Shown here: positions 14,004 through 21,892 of the stretch, piece by piece | Layout: each line of letters begins with the position of its first letter | Position numbering within the stretch: the stretch's first letter is position 1 | Notes under the pieces: model-generated | The model's input: only the letters and a program-made list of their open reading frames with translations | Database searches by the model: none | Told to the model about the DNA's origin: nothing | Translations under genes and position numbers: made by a program | Source: Cohaesibacter sp. | GTDB lineage: Bacteria; Pseudomonadota; Alphaproteobacteria; Rhizobiales; Cohaesibacteraceae | Reading direction: 5' to 3' | Assembly (NCBI GenBank): GCA_025800145.1 | Contig: JAOXSH010000128.1 | Span: forward strand, 1 to 32,150 | Length of the DNA stretch: 32,150 bases

Positions 14004-16139
14004 ATGACGCATATTCATATCTTTCGTCGCTTTCTTTTGTCTGGCGCTGCATCCCTGCTGCTTGTCACCTCTTCTGTTGCAGCGGATGAGAGCAATGCGC
14101 TGATTGAAAGAGATAGCCAGATCATTGAAAAACTGGAAGACTTTCCCAAAAATCTGACCGCCAGTTATTTGTCCGCACGACTTGCCCAACAAGAGGAAGA
14201 CCTTAATCTGGCGGCGCATTTTTATGCTCAGGCCCTTGTTCTGGAGCCGGATAATCCACTTTTATTGGAGCGTAATTTTGCGCTGACCTTGGCGGTTGGC
14301 AATCATGACCGGGCCTTTGAGCTGGCCGATCGCATGGCCGAGATGATGGCCAAGGCAAAAGCCGAAGCGCAAGAGCAGGCAAGGCAGGATGCGCTCAAGC
14401 AAGAGCAGCGAACGACAAAAGCCAAAGCAGGGGATGAAGCCCTGACGCCAGCGGAAAAAGCCAAGGCAAAGAAAGAGGCCACTCAGCAAAGTGTGTTGCC
14501 ACGCAACAAGCCGACGCAAGCCAACAAACCGGCTCCTTTGGCGCAAAAGGTGGCTTCTGATGTTGAAAAGGCCGTTGCTTCTTCGCCTTCTGCGCTGGAC
14601 AGAAAAATCGAGCCGATGGTGCATTTGGCCCTTGGTGTCAAAGCTCTGAAAACCAAGGCTTATGGCAGTGCCAGCAAGAGTTTTGAAGAAGGTATAGACG
14701 GGCTTGTCACCCGCCCCGTCGATCTGTTGGGCCTGTCAGGCTCTCATCGTGGGGGAATGAATAATCCGCGCCTGCTGTCAGCCTCCGCTCAATATGGCCC
14801 TTTTGCCCAGATCACGCATACCATTTTGCAGTCCTGGTCACTGATTGCACAAGGCAAGGACAATCTGCCCCAAGCCCTGCAATTGCTCTCAGATATTGAT
14901 CGTTCGGAAGTGGATCAGTTTTTCTTCAATCTGCATTCGGGGCTGATTGCGGCTTATGCAAAGGATTATGACAAGGCAATTTCCTTTTTGCAGGCCAGTT
15001 TCAATGCTGACAGCAACAGCCTGCCAACGGCTCAGGCTTTGATCAGTACGCTTTTGAAAGCCGATCGCAAAAAGCAGGCCAAAGAGGCTTTGGAGAAATT
15101 TCTAGCCGGGGCTGCCAGCCTTGACGAGAAAACATGGCTGAAGCTGACCTATGGCGGGGTGGATCAGGCGCCCAGCTTCATTCGCACGCCACAAGATGGG
15201 GCGGCGGAATTGTTCAGCACTCTTGGCGATGCTCTGACGCAAGAACAGGCTTTGGAAGGGGGCGCGCTTTATTTGCAATTTGCCGATTATTTGCGCCCCA
15301 ATCATGCCAGAACGCAATTTGCCCTTGCACGCCTTAATGAGCGTATGGAGCAAGATGACAAGGCTCTTGCTCATTATGATGCCATTGAACCGACCAGCCC
15401 GCTTTATCGTGATGCGCAGCGTCAATCCGGTCTGACCCTGTCACGTTTGAAGCGTGGAAGTGAGGCAGTCGAGCGCCTCGAAAATCTGCTGGATAGTGAA
15501 CCGGGCGATCTGGAATGCGTCTCTATTCTTGCGCGGGTTTTGCAGGCAGAAGATGATTTTGAAGGCTCCATTGCCGTTTTGACCAAGGGCCTTGCCTCGA
15601 TTGAAAAAGAGCAGACCATTCACTGGTCGCTTTATTTCCTGCGGGGCTCGGCCTATGATCAAATCAAGCAATGGCCCAATACCGAGGCGGATATGAAACG
15701 GGCGCTGGAATTGTTCCCCAATCAGCCTACGGTTCTCAATTATCTTGGCTATAGCTGGGTGGATCGGGGTCTGCATCTGGACAAAGCGCTGGAAATGATC
15801 CGCCAAGCGGTTGCTTTGCGTCCTTATGATGGCTTTTTTGTCGACAGTCTGGGCTGGGCGCATTATCGCCTCAAGCAATTTGAGGATGCTGTGGTCTTTT
15901 TGGAACGGGCCGTTGAATTGCGCCCTGAAGATCCCACCATTACGGACCATCTGGGAGATGCCTATTGGCAAGTCGGGCGGAAAAATGAGGCCCACTATCA
16001 ATGGGAGCGGGTGAAAACCCTCAATCCAAAGCCGGATCTGCTGGAAAAGATAGAACGCAAATTGGCAGAAGGCTTTATTGAAGAAAAATTACAAGGGCAT
16101 GGCACTGATACTGGCTCTGAGGACGGAAAGACGAACTGA
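14004..16139 (+). CDS. Exported tetratricopeptide-repeat protein
   Basis: This 711-aa protein has a signal peptide (about 1-26, RRFLLSGAASLLLVTSSVAA) and several TPR units. One TPR block covers about 45-110. A Lys/Ala/Glu-rich low-complexity linker covers about 110-190. Further TPR-like helices follow, and the clearest repeats are near the C-terminus (about 570-700), with NYLGYSWVDRG, DSLGWAHYRL and DHLGDAYWQVG. Such proteins are periplasmic or outer-membrane-associated scaffolds; no enzymatic motif is present. In Rhizobiales a protein of this type commonly precedes ispE, as here (51 bp gap). I chose the ATG at 14004 because it begins the signal peptide. An upstream TTG at 13974 would bury the signal. 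The ribosome binding site is weak. Confidence 0.82.
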   Translation: MTHIHIFRRFLLSGAASLLLVTSSVAADESNALIERDSQIIEKLEDFPKNLTASYLSARLAQQEEDLNLAAHFYAQALVLEPDNPLLLERNFALTLAVGNHDRAFELADRMAEMMAKAKAEAQEQARQDALKQEQRTTKAKAGDEALTPAEKAKAKKEATQQSVLPRNKPTQANKPAPLAQKVASDVEKAVASSPSALDRKIEPMVHLALGVKALKTKAYGSASKSFEEGIDGLVTRPVDLLGLSGSHRGGMNNPRLLSASAQYGPFAQITHTILQSWSLIAQGKDNLPQALQLLSDIDRSEVDQFFFNLHSGLIAAYAKDYDKAISFLQASFNADSNSLPTAQALISTLLKADRKKQAKEALEKFLAGAASLDEKTWLKLTYGGVDQAPSFIRTPQDGAAELFSTLGDALTQEQALEGGALYLQFADYLRPNHARTQFALARLNERMEQDDKALAHYDAIEPTSPLYRDAQRQSGLTLSRLKRGSEAVERLENLLDSEPGDLECVSILARVLQAEDDFEGSIAVLTKGLASIEKEQTIHWSLYFLRGSAYDQIKQWPNTEADMKRALELFPNQPTVLNYLGYSWVDRGLHLDKALEMIRQAVALRPYDGFFVDSLGWAHYRLKQFEDAVVFLERAVELRPEDPTITDHLGDAYWQVGRKNEAHYQWERVKTLNPKPDLLEKIERKLAEGFIEEKLQGHGTDTGSEDGKTN

Positions 16140-16190
16140 TCTTTTCTGACAACTCGGGTCAAATCTTGTTACGGGGGGAATGGAACAAGT

Positions 16191-17078
16191 ATGACGATCC
16201 ACACTATGCAGGATGAAGCGGTTTTGCGCATACCGGCTCCGGCCAAGGTGAATCTGGCACTGCATATTACCGGGCAGCGCGATGATGGCTATCATATGAT
16301 TGATAGTCTTGTTGTGTTTGGCGGGGCGTCGGATGTCATTGAGTTTCGCTCGTCTGATCGCTTGCATTTATCGGTGAGCGGTCCATTTAGCGAAGGCTTG
16401 CGCCATGAACCGGACAATCTGATGGTACGGGCTGCACGTCTTTTGGCCGATGAATTTGGGCTGGAAGCCAAAGCCGATTTGATGCTTGAGAAAAATCTGC
16501 CAATTGCAGCGGGCATTGGAGGTGGCTCGGCGGATGCGGCGGCGACCTTACTTGGCCTGTTCAAATTGTGGGACCGCACAGTCAGGGATGACACATTGCG
16601 TGCCATTGCCCTCTCTTTGGGTGCAGATGTGCCCATGTGTCTTGAAGGGAGCTGTCTGCGCGCCCAAGGGATTGGGGATGAGCTGGCACCCGGCCCTCGC
16701 CTGCCCAATGATCTGGGGCTGGTTCTGATCAATCCTCACATTCCCATCTCAACCCCGGATATTTTCAGAAAGCTGAAATCCAAAGACAATGCGCCATTGG
16801 GGCCAATTCCCTCGGCTTTTCTCTCTGCTTCCGCTCTTGCTGGATGGCTTTCAGAGCAACGCAACGATCTTGAGCTTGCTGCAATTGCACAAGCCCCCAT
16901 CATTGAAAATGTCCTGCAAGCCTTGAATGATGATGGCGATTGTTTGCTGGCGCGCATGTCCGGCTCTGGAGCCACCTGCTTTGGCATGTTTGCGACGGCA
17001 AAACATGCAGAATATGCAGCCCGGCGTATGGCTTTTTCTCATCCCAATTGGTGGGTGAGCCATGGTGGCGTACAGTAG
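16191..17078 (+). CDS. ispE: 4-diphosphocytidyl-2-C-methyl-D-erythritol kinase
   Basis: IspE is the GHMP kinase that phosphorylates CDP-methylerythritol in the MEP route to isopentenyl diphosphate. GHMP motif 1 is PAPAKVNLALHI (about 15-26). The ATP-binding glycine loop is PIAAGIGGGSADAAAT (about 104-119), and motif 3 is MSGSGATCFG near residue 260. The length of 295 aa is normal for the family. The ATG at 16191 has GGAA seven bases upstream. A second ATG five codons later cannot be excluded. It is probably cotranscribed with the TPR gene and convergent with the Mur-ligase-like gene. I see no clear terminator in the 36 bp between them. Confidence 0.93.
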   Translation: MTIHTMQDEAVLRIPAPAKVNLALHITGQRDDGYHMIDSLVVFGGASDVIEFRSSDRLHLSVSGPFSEGLRHEPDNLMVRAARLLADEFGLEAKADLMLEKNLPIAAGIGGGSADAAATLLGLFKLWDRTVRDDTLRAIALSLGADVPMCLEGSCLRAQGIGDELAPGPRLPNDLGLVLINPHIPISTPDIFRKLKSKDNAPLGPIPSAFLSASALAGWLSEQRNDLELAAIAQAPIIENVLQALNDDGDCLLARMSGSGATCFGMFATAKHAEYAARRMAFSHPNWWVSHGGVQ

Positions 17079-17114
17079 AACTGCATACCAGCCTCACTAT
17101 TTTCGGGACAATGA

Positions 17115-18365
17115 TCAGATTTCAAAGGCTTTGCGCACCAATCTGATAAAGGTTTGCGTGCCCAGATAATATAGATTGGCATCAGGATTTTTTTCCATCA
17201 AATCAGCATGAATGGCCTGAAGGCTTTGGACATCATTGAAGTCAATCTCAGCCAAATGGTGACCTGCTGTCTTTGCTTGCTCATAATGCAAATAGCCGCG
17301 TGTTCCCGACAATGAGATATCATAATAGGGGCAGTGCAGGTCATCCTTGATCACAGTGCGCAATCCTGCTCCATCCTTGTCATCTGGCAAAGAGGCAATG
17401 ATGACCAATTTTCCCTGTGCTGTCAGATTTTTAAGAAAGTCCAGATCCAGCGATTGCACCGCAATGCAGGCATCAAAATACAAGCTGCTTTTGTCTGTTT
17501 GCTTTTTCGCCCCAAAGGCCGCAGAGGCAGTATAAAGATCATGGTGATGCTGCAAAGGGCGTTTTAGGAACAATTCCGCCGCTTTTAATGCCAAAGCCCT
17601 ATTCTTGCCAAACCAGCCCGGCATGGTCTCATCGTTCCTTTCAGGATCACAGGGTATGAGCTTTTCTGGGGGCAGCAGATTGAGCTTATTATTCCAATTC
17701 AGACAATCTTTGCCTGCAATCACCTTGTCGGATGTCAAGCCGATAGCCAGTTTGTTATCGGCAATATTCTCAATATCAGGCCCCAGATAGCTGGGATGCT
17801 CCAGCATGATGGACGTGAGCACAGATAGACTGGATGGCAAGATGCCCACTTCATCATAGCGCGCCCCGCGCCCTGTCTCCAGCACCCAATAGTCAACCTT
17901 CTGCTCTTTGAACCATGACAGGGCAATCAGCAAAAAGGTGCCCATGGGCGAGAGATAGCGGCCTGTTGGCAAAGTCTCTTCCAGAGCCTGCAAATGGGGA
18001 CGCAGTGCTGCATACTGTCTCAGAAAGGTTTGTTTTGCGGCGGGCTGGTCATTGATCCGCATCCGGTCATTATGATCCAGCTCTTCGGGCGAGACCAAAA
18101 GCGCGATTTTGCCGTCACTTTCCTTTTGCAAGATCTGGGCAATCATACGGGATGTGGTGCCTTTGCCCTTGGAACCGGTGATGCGAATGACGCGCTCTTT
18201 TGGTGGCAAAAGATCAAGTTCTCTTGCCAAATTTATCAGCAAGGACGGGTCGCGGATCTCCTTGTCCAGTTTTCCTGCAACCTGATGTTTGCGGACCATG
18301 AAAGAGGCATAAATTTCGTCCAAGGCCAGATCGAACGGGGTTTTTGCGGCAAGTGCTTGAGTCAT
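17115..18365 (-). CDS. Divergent FolC-like Mur ligase family protein
   Basis: The protein has the ATP-dependent Mur ligase fold. The P-loop is ITGSKGKGTTSR (about 62-73), close to the GTKGKGS of folylpolyglutamate synthases, and a later ETGRGARYDEVGIL segment corresponds to the ExGLGGRLDATN motif of FolC. Further motifs are diverged: the C-terminal domain lacks a recognisable FolC pattern, and a His-rich HHHDLYTASAAFG segment is unusual. It should form an amide bond between a carboxylated acceptor and an amino acid, but the substrate is not predictable. The gene starts 9 bases after the stop of the DUF3422 gene, so the two are an operon. It is not in the accD-folC context typical of true folC. 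Confidence 0.7.
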   Translation of the reverse strand: MTQALAAKTPFDLALDEIYASFMVRKHQVAGKLDKEIRDPSLLINLARELDLLPPKERVIRITGSKGKGTTSRMIAQILQKESDGKIALLVSPEELDHNDRMRINDQPAAKQTFLRQYAALRPHLQALEETLPTGRYLSPMGTFLLIALSWFKEQKVDYWVLETGRGARYDEVGILPSSLSVLTSIMLEHPSYLGPDIENIADNKLAIGLTSDKVIAGKDCLNWNNKLNLLPPEKLIPCDPERNDETMPGWFGKNRALALKAAELFLKRPLQHHHDLYTASAAFGAKKQTDKSSLYFDACIAVQSLDLDFLKNLTAQGKLVIIASLPDDKDGAGLRTVIKDDLHCPYYDISLSGTRGYLHYEQAKTAGHHLAEIDFNDVQSLQAIHADLMEKNPDANLYYLGTQTFIRLVRKAFEI

Positions 18366-18374
18366 TTTCTTGTC

Positions 18375-19778
18375 TTATTGATCTTTTCTGTCTGTCAAAT
18401 CCTGCTCCATTGTCTCGCTTTGAGGCAGGCTCTTGTCATTCTTGCGGATCAGTTTTTCTTTTAGGCGGTGCATGGAAATCCAGACCAGTGTCACCACTGG
18501 TATCACCAGCAAAGCGGCCAATATCGTTTTGTTGATCGGCATGACTTTGGTGATTGGTGCAAGCAGGTAGGTCAGCAAACTGACGGCATAATAGGAAATG
18601 GCGACCACAGAAATGCCTTCAACTGTTTCCTGCAACCGCGCTTGCTGTTCTGCGCGTTTATCCATTTTGTGGAGCAAAGTACGATTTTGTTCTGCGGTGG
18701 TGACGCTCACCCGTGTGCCCAGAAGATCTGTTGCCTTATCCGCGCGATCTGAAGCATTTTGCAGTGCATCTGATGCCGCATGGCAGGTGCGCATGGCCGG
18801 ATCAAAGCGCCGGACCATGAATTCGGCAAATAATTGCCGCCCCAAGACCCTGCCCTCACGCAAAATTCGGGTTCTATCATTGACCAGACGCTCATAGGCG
18901 CGTGCGGCTGCAAAGCGGGTGGCGGTCTGGGTATCGAGCAGAGCAATGCGCGCCGACAAACTTTGCAAATGCTGCAAGGTTTGCTTGTGGTTGTTGTCAT
19001 CCTTGGCCATAGTTTCAACCGTATCGGCCAAATCGCGATTGATCGTGTTCAGCTCAGCCATAACATCGCGCGCCATGGGCAAGGTGAGCATGGCCATGCT
19101 TTTATAGACTTCGATTTCCAAAATCCGCTGAATGATACGGCCAAGACGGCGCGGCCCAATGCCTTTTCGCCCTAGCAAGGCAAAGCGGATATGGCCTTCC
19201 TGATCGAGATGGAAATTGCCTGCAAGCACGGCCATATGATCCGAGACCCAACCAGCGGCAAAGCCTTCATGCAAAAACCAGCTGCGCAGATCGGTATTGA
19301 CCCGATGTTCAATGGCCATCACATCGGGCTCGATTTCCACCTGCAAAACGGCAGATGTGATGCGCCTGCCCGGATAAGCCCTGATCCAGTTCTCATCAAA
19401 ATAGTCATGCAGATCCGGTGCAAAAGGCTCTGCTCTCATATCAGAAGAATAAAGCGTATAGGTGGCAAATTCGTTGTGATTTTCCCATTTTAAGGTCAGG
19501 CTCTCGTCTTCTTTTTCAAACAGAGTGGTAAAATGATGGACCGCTTCCGCTTTTACCGTCTGGTCTGCTCTAAAAATTTTTAAAAAATCAAGCAGTTGGC
19601 GATGGGCCAATACCTGATCGTGAATGCCGTCTTCATCCGGCTTTAGGGCAATGAAGGCAATCCGGCATGGAGCTTGGAGTTTGGCAAAAGGGCGCGCATG
19701 GAGCTCATCGGTCATGGCCACACGCATATGATGATCATGCGAGGCGGTCTTGCCTGTTAGCGGATTGCTTTTGCTCAT
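18375..19778 (-). CDS. DUF3422 family membrane protein
   Basis: A 467-aa protein of the DUF3422 family (COG4949, predicted membrane-anchored protein). It opens with a segment matching the family signature, RVAMTDELHARPFAKL. A long soluble region follows (to about 385), including helical, coiled-coil-like stretches around 240-370. Two membrane helices lie near the C-terminus (about 389-408 and 419-437), ahead of a charged tail. The large N-terminal part probably faces the cytoplasm. The function is unknown. I use the ATG at 19778 with AGAAGAA upstream; the TTG at 19802 is less likely. It is the first gene of a two-gene unit with the FolC-like ligase, which suggests a shared but undescribed task. 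Confidence 0.83.
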   Translation of the reverse strand: MSKSNPLTGKTASHDHHMRVAMTDELHARPFAKLQAPCRIAFIALKPDEDGIHDQVLAHRQLLDFLKIFRADQTVKAEAVHHFTTLFEKEDESLTLKWENHNEFATYTLYSSDMRAEPFAPDLHDYFDENWIRAYPGRRITSAVLQVEIEPDVMAIEHRVNTDLRSWFLHEGFAAGWVSDHMAVLAGNFHLDQEGHIRFALLGRKGIGPRRLGRIIQRILEIEVYKSMAMLTLPMARDVMAELNTINRDLADTVETMAKDDNNHKQTLQHLQSLSARIALLDTQTATRFAAARAYERLVNDRTRILREGRVLGRQLFAEFMVRRFDPAMRTCHAASDALQNASDRADKATDLLGTRVSVTTAEQNRTLLHKMDKRAEQQARLQETVEGISVVAISYYAVSLLTYLLAPITKVMPINKTILAALLVIPVVTLVWISMHRLKEKLIRKNDKSLPQSETMEQDLTDRKDQ

Positions 19779-19813
19779 GGTTCTTCTATCTGAAACCTTC
19801 AAGATAAACAGAA

Positions 19814-19848
19814 TAGGCTAAATGAATGAGTCCTGAGCCTAGACTCAT
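19814..19848. repeat. Two interleaved inverted repeats upstream of the DUF3422 gene
   Basis: TAGGCT (19814-19819) pairs with AGCCTA (19836-19841), and ATGAGTC (19826-19832) pairs with GACTCAT (19842-19848). The arms are interleaved, so a transcript could form one or the other hairpin, or a pseudoknot. It lies 36-70 bp upstream of the DUF3422 start. Confidence 0.4.
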
Positions 19849-19860
19849 ACTAAAGGGCGA

Positions 19861-19892
19861 AGCGGCAGCAAGGTCAAGGCATGATTGCCGCT
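19861..19892 (-). terminator. Weak terminator-like hairpin after the ars operon
   Basis: On the minus strand AGCGGCA (19892-19886) pairs with TGCCGCT (19867-19861) over 7 bp with an 18-base loop, followed by TCGCCCTTT. It lies 28 bp after the aqpS stop codon. The T-tract is poor, so confidence is low. Confidence 0.35.
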
Positions 19893-19919
19893 CTCCCGCT
19901 CTTCCTCGGCTCTTCTTGC

Positions 19920-20588
19920 TTATTGTGCCTCTTCTTCCAGCAAATATTTGGCGATGATCAGCGCCAGACCCATGCCAATCAACTGAGCGATGATGAAAAG
20001 ACCTGCATCGTCGGGGCGAATGCCGGCAAAGGTGTTGGAGAAAATGCGCGAGATTGCAACCGCTGGATTGGCAAAGCTGGTGGATGAGGTGAACCAGTAA
20101 GCCGCCGTGATATAAAGACCAACCGCCGCCGGAATGGCGGAGGGTTTGGAGCGTAGACAGACAAAAATAGTCAGCAAAAGGCCTATGGTTGCGGTTATTT
20201 CCGAGATCCATTGAGCAGGGCCTGTACGGATTTTCTGCGAAATTTGCACCATATCCAGTTCAAACATAAAATTGGCCAGCAGGCATCCCAAAATGCCACC
20301 GATGATCTGGGCAAGAATGAAGGGACATAGTTTTTTGGCTGGCAGGTCTTTTTTGATGAAAAAAGCCAGCGAGACAACAGGATTGAAATGGGCGCCGGAA
20401 ATGGGGCCAAGCATGGTGATTAGAACAAATAGGATGGCCCCGGTTGGAATGGTGTTGCCCAAAAGGGCAACGGCCACATTTCCACCTGCAAGATTTTCCG
20501 CCATGATGCCGGAGCCAACAACGGTTGCCACCAATGTGCCCGTGCCTAAAAATTCTGCCAATATTTGTGCGCGCTCCGAAGATGCCAT
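19920..20588 (-). CDS. aqpS: Aquaglyceroporin AqpS (arsenite channel of the ars operon)
   Basis: A major-intrinsic-protein family channel of 222 aa with six membrane helices. The two pore loops read HFNPVVS (Asn69, Pro70; Val in place of the third-position Ala) and FANPAVAISR (Asn174-Ala176). In Sinorhizobium meliloti AqpS replaces an arsenite pump: arsenite made by ArsC flows out through the channel down its gradient. The same use is inferred here from the operon. Its ATG overlaps the arsC stop by one base (TAATG), so translation is coupled. No arsB or acr3 pump is found next to it. Confidence 0.9.
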   Translation of the reverse strand: MASSERAQILAEFLGTGTLVATVVGSGIMAENLAGGNVAVALLGNTIPTGAILFVLITMLGPISGAHFNPVVSLAFFIKKDLPAKKLCPFILAQIIGGILGCLLANFMFELDMVQISQKIRTGPAQWISEITATIGLLLTIFVCLRSKPSAIPAAVGLYITAAYWFTSSTSFANPAVAISRIFSNTFAGIRPDDAGLFIIAQLIGMGLALIIAKYLLEEEAQ

Positions 20589-21097
20589 TAGCGGATCCCT
20601 CCGGTTGCGCCACTGAAAGAGCCGATTTCGTCCATCAATTCGCAGATTTCCTTTTTCTTCATGTCCTCGATTGGCATGGACACAAAGCGGCCAATGCGAT
20701 CGGACAATTGCGCATAAGCGGTTAAGAAAGCAAGCTGGATTTCTTTTTCAGAGCCGATAGCGGCAGCAGGATCGGGGATGCCCCAATGGCCAGAGGCCGG
20801 TTTTCCGGGCCAGAAAGGGCAGCTCTCACCCGCTGCATTATCACAAACTGTGATGATATGATGCATCTTTTTGCCATCCAGATCGCTTGAAAATTCATCC
20901 CAACTTTTGGAGCGAAAAGAGGATAATCCATAGCCAAGCGAACGGAGCAATTCCAATGCATAAGGGTTTGGCTCATTTTTGGGCTGACTGCCTGCGGAAT
21001 AGGCTTTAAACCGGCCTTTGCCGACCCGGTTCAAAATGGCTTCGGCCAGAATGGAGCGCGCGGAATTTCCTGTACAAAGGAAGAGAATTTTTTGCAT
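20588..21097 (-). CDS. arsC: Arsenate reductase, low-molecular-weight phosphatase type
   Basis: This enzyme reduces arsenate to arsenite. The protein-tyrosine-phosphatase-like loop is CTGNSARS (Cys8 to Arg14). Further conserved cysteines lie at Cys85 and Cys93 in TVCDNAAGESCPFWPG, equivalent to the redox cysteine relay of thioredoxin-coupled ArsC; the general acid is the Asp of GIPDPAA. The length of 169 aa is somewhat longer than the staphylococcal enzyme owing to a C-terminal extension. The ATG at 21097 has AGGA about 10 bases upstream and starts directly at the first strand. A frame open to 21145 would add 16 unlikely residues. It lies between arsR and aqpS on the same strand. Confidence 0.9.
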   Translation of the reverse strand: MQKILFLCTGNSARSILAEAILNRVGKGRFKAYSAGSQPKNEPNPYALELLRSLGYGLSSFRSKSWDEFSSDLDGKKMHHIITVCDNAAGESCPFWPGKPASGHWGIPDPAAAIGSEKEIQLAFLTAYAQLSDRIGRFVSMPIEDMKKKEICELMDEIGSFSGATGGIR

Positions 21098-21145
21098 GAT
21101 GTTAGATCCTGATAGGGCTGGACAGCCGGCTTTTGGCCATGACAC

Positions 21146-21508
21146 TCAACTTGTTATTTTTTCTTCGTTCACCAGCCTCTGTTCTGCCTCTGGTAAATGG
21201 CAGCAGTCCTGCATCAGGCTGGTTGCCAAATGCAGGATATTGTCCTGACGGGCAAAATAGCGAATGGTGCGCCCTTGCTTTTGTTGTCTGATAAGACCGG
21301 CACGGGCCAGAATGGCCAGATGTGTCGACAAGGTATTGTGCGGCACGGATAATTCCTTGGCAATCACGCCAGCAATCATCCCCTCTTCATCTGCCTGTTG
21401 CAACAGACGCAAGACTCTTAAACGGGTGATCTGTGCCATTGCTGCCAAGATGTTGACCTTTTGCTCATCAGAAAGCTGAAGTTTATCGGCTGTCTCGCAC
21501 TGTGTCAT
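21146..21508 (-). CDS. arsR: ArsR/SmtB-type metalloregulator of the ars operon
   Basis: A 120-aa winged-helix repressor. The recognition-helix region is LSVPHNTLSTHLAILARAGLI (about 53-73), followed by the wing with QQKQGRTIRYFA. It lacks the classical CVC motif in the DNA-binding helix. It has a vicinal Cys pair at the C-terminus (Cys102-Cys103, DCCHLPE) and one cysteine at residue 4. A C-terminal Cys-Cys arsenite site is known from ArsR of Acidithiobacillus ferrooxidans, so a similar sensor site is inferred. The ATG at 21508 has GAGAGG five bases upstream; a GTG at 21520 is less likely. It heads arsR-arsC-aqpS and should repress its own operon from a palindrome about 40 bp upstream. Confidence 0.88.
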   Translation of the reverse strand: MTQCETADKLQLSDEQKVNILAAMAQITRLRVLRLLQQADEEGMIAGVIAKELSVPHNTLSTHLAILARAGLIRQQKQGRTIRYFARQDNILHLATSLMQDCCHLPEAEQRLVNEEKITS

Positions 21509-21548
21509 ATGGCCTCTCACAAGGGTGCTTTATTCGTCGAGAAATGCC

Positions 21549-21565
21549 GACTTGAATGCCAAGTC
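21549..21565. promoter_or_regulatory. Candidate ArsR operator
   Basis: GACTTG-AATGC-CAAGTC is a perfect 6+6 inverted repeat with a 5-base centre, 41 bp upstream of the arsR start. Its position and symmetry fit an ArsR-family site; there is no experimental match to cite. Confidence 0.45.
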
Positions 21566-21800
21566 TTAATGACAAACAGATGACAGACTGCTGAGAAGCG
21601 TGCGCTTTTTGATCCTTTCTTCTTTTTTTGTCTCTTTCTTTTCTCCCGCCCCGATGATCAAAGCTCTTTACCTTACTTCTTTAAGTCAAATGGCAAAATT
21701 CCCAACTTTTGTTGCATCGCAACATTTGATTGGCTAGAGTATCCCCGTTTTACGACTCATCTGGTATGCTGACCAAAATGATGGGCATTCAGAGCGGTGA

Positions 21801-21878
21801 AAAGCGCGTAAGTGACGGTAACAGAATAGCGAAGGTCTGTGTTTTTGTGCTGTTATAAAGCGTGTGAGTGACGTGTAA
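21801..21878 (+). repeat. Imperfect direct repeat in the ppdK leader
   Basis: The two units start at 21801 and 21857 (56 bp apart). Each reads AAAGCG-Y-GT-R-AGTGACG followed by GTAA, with two mismatches and a one-base insertion in the second. The second unit ends 14 bases before the ppdK ATG. This could be a pair of regulator sites or a small duplication. Confidence 0.4.
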
Positions 21879-21892
21879 GGGACGAAAAGAAG

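Larger units (their letters stand above)
21509..21892. other. Divergent intergenic region between arsR and ppdK
   Basis: These 384 bases hold no supported gene. They contain the candidate ArsR operator (21549-21565), a pyrimidine-rich stretch (about 21600-21650), a palindrome TGTTGC-ATC-GCAACA (21710-21724), and an imperfect 22-bp direct repeat (21801-21821 and 21857-21878) just before the ppdK start. Confidence 0.55.
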
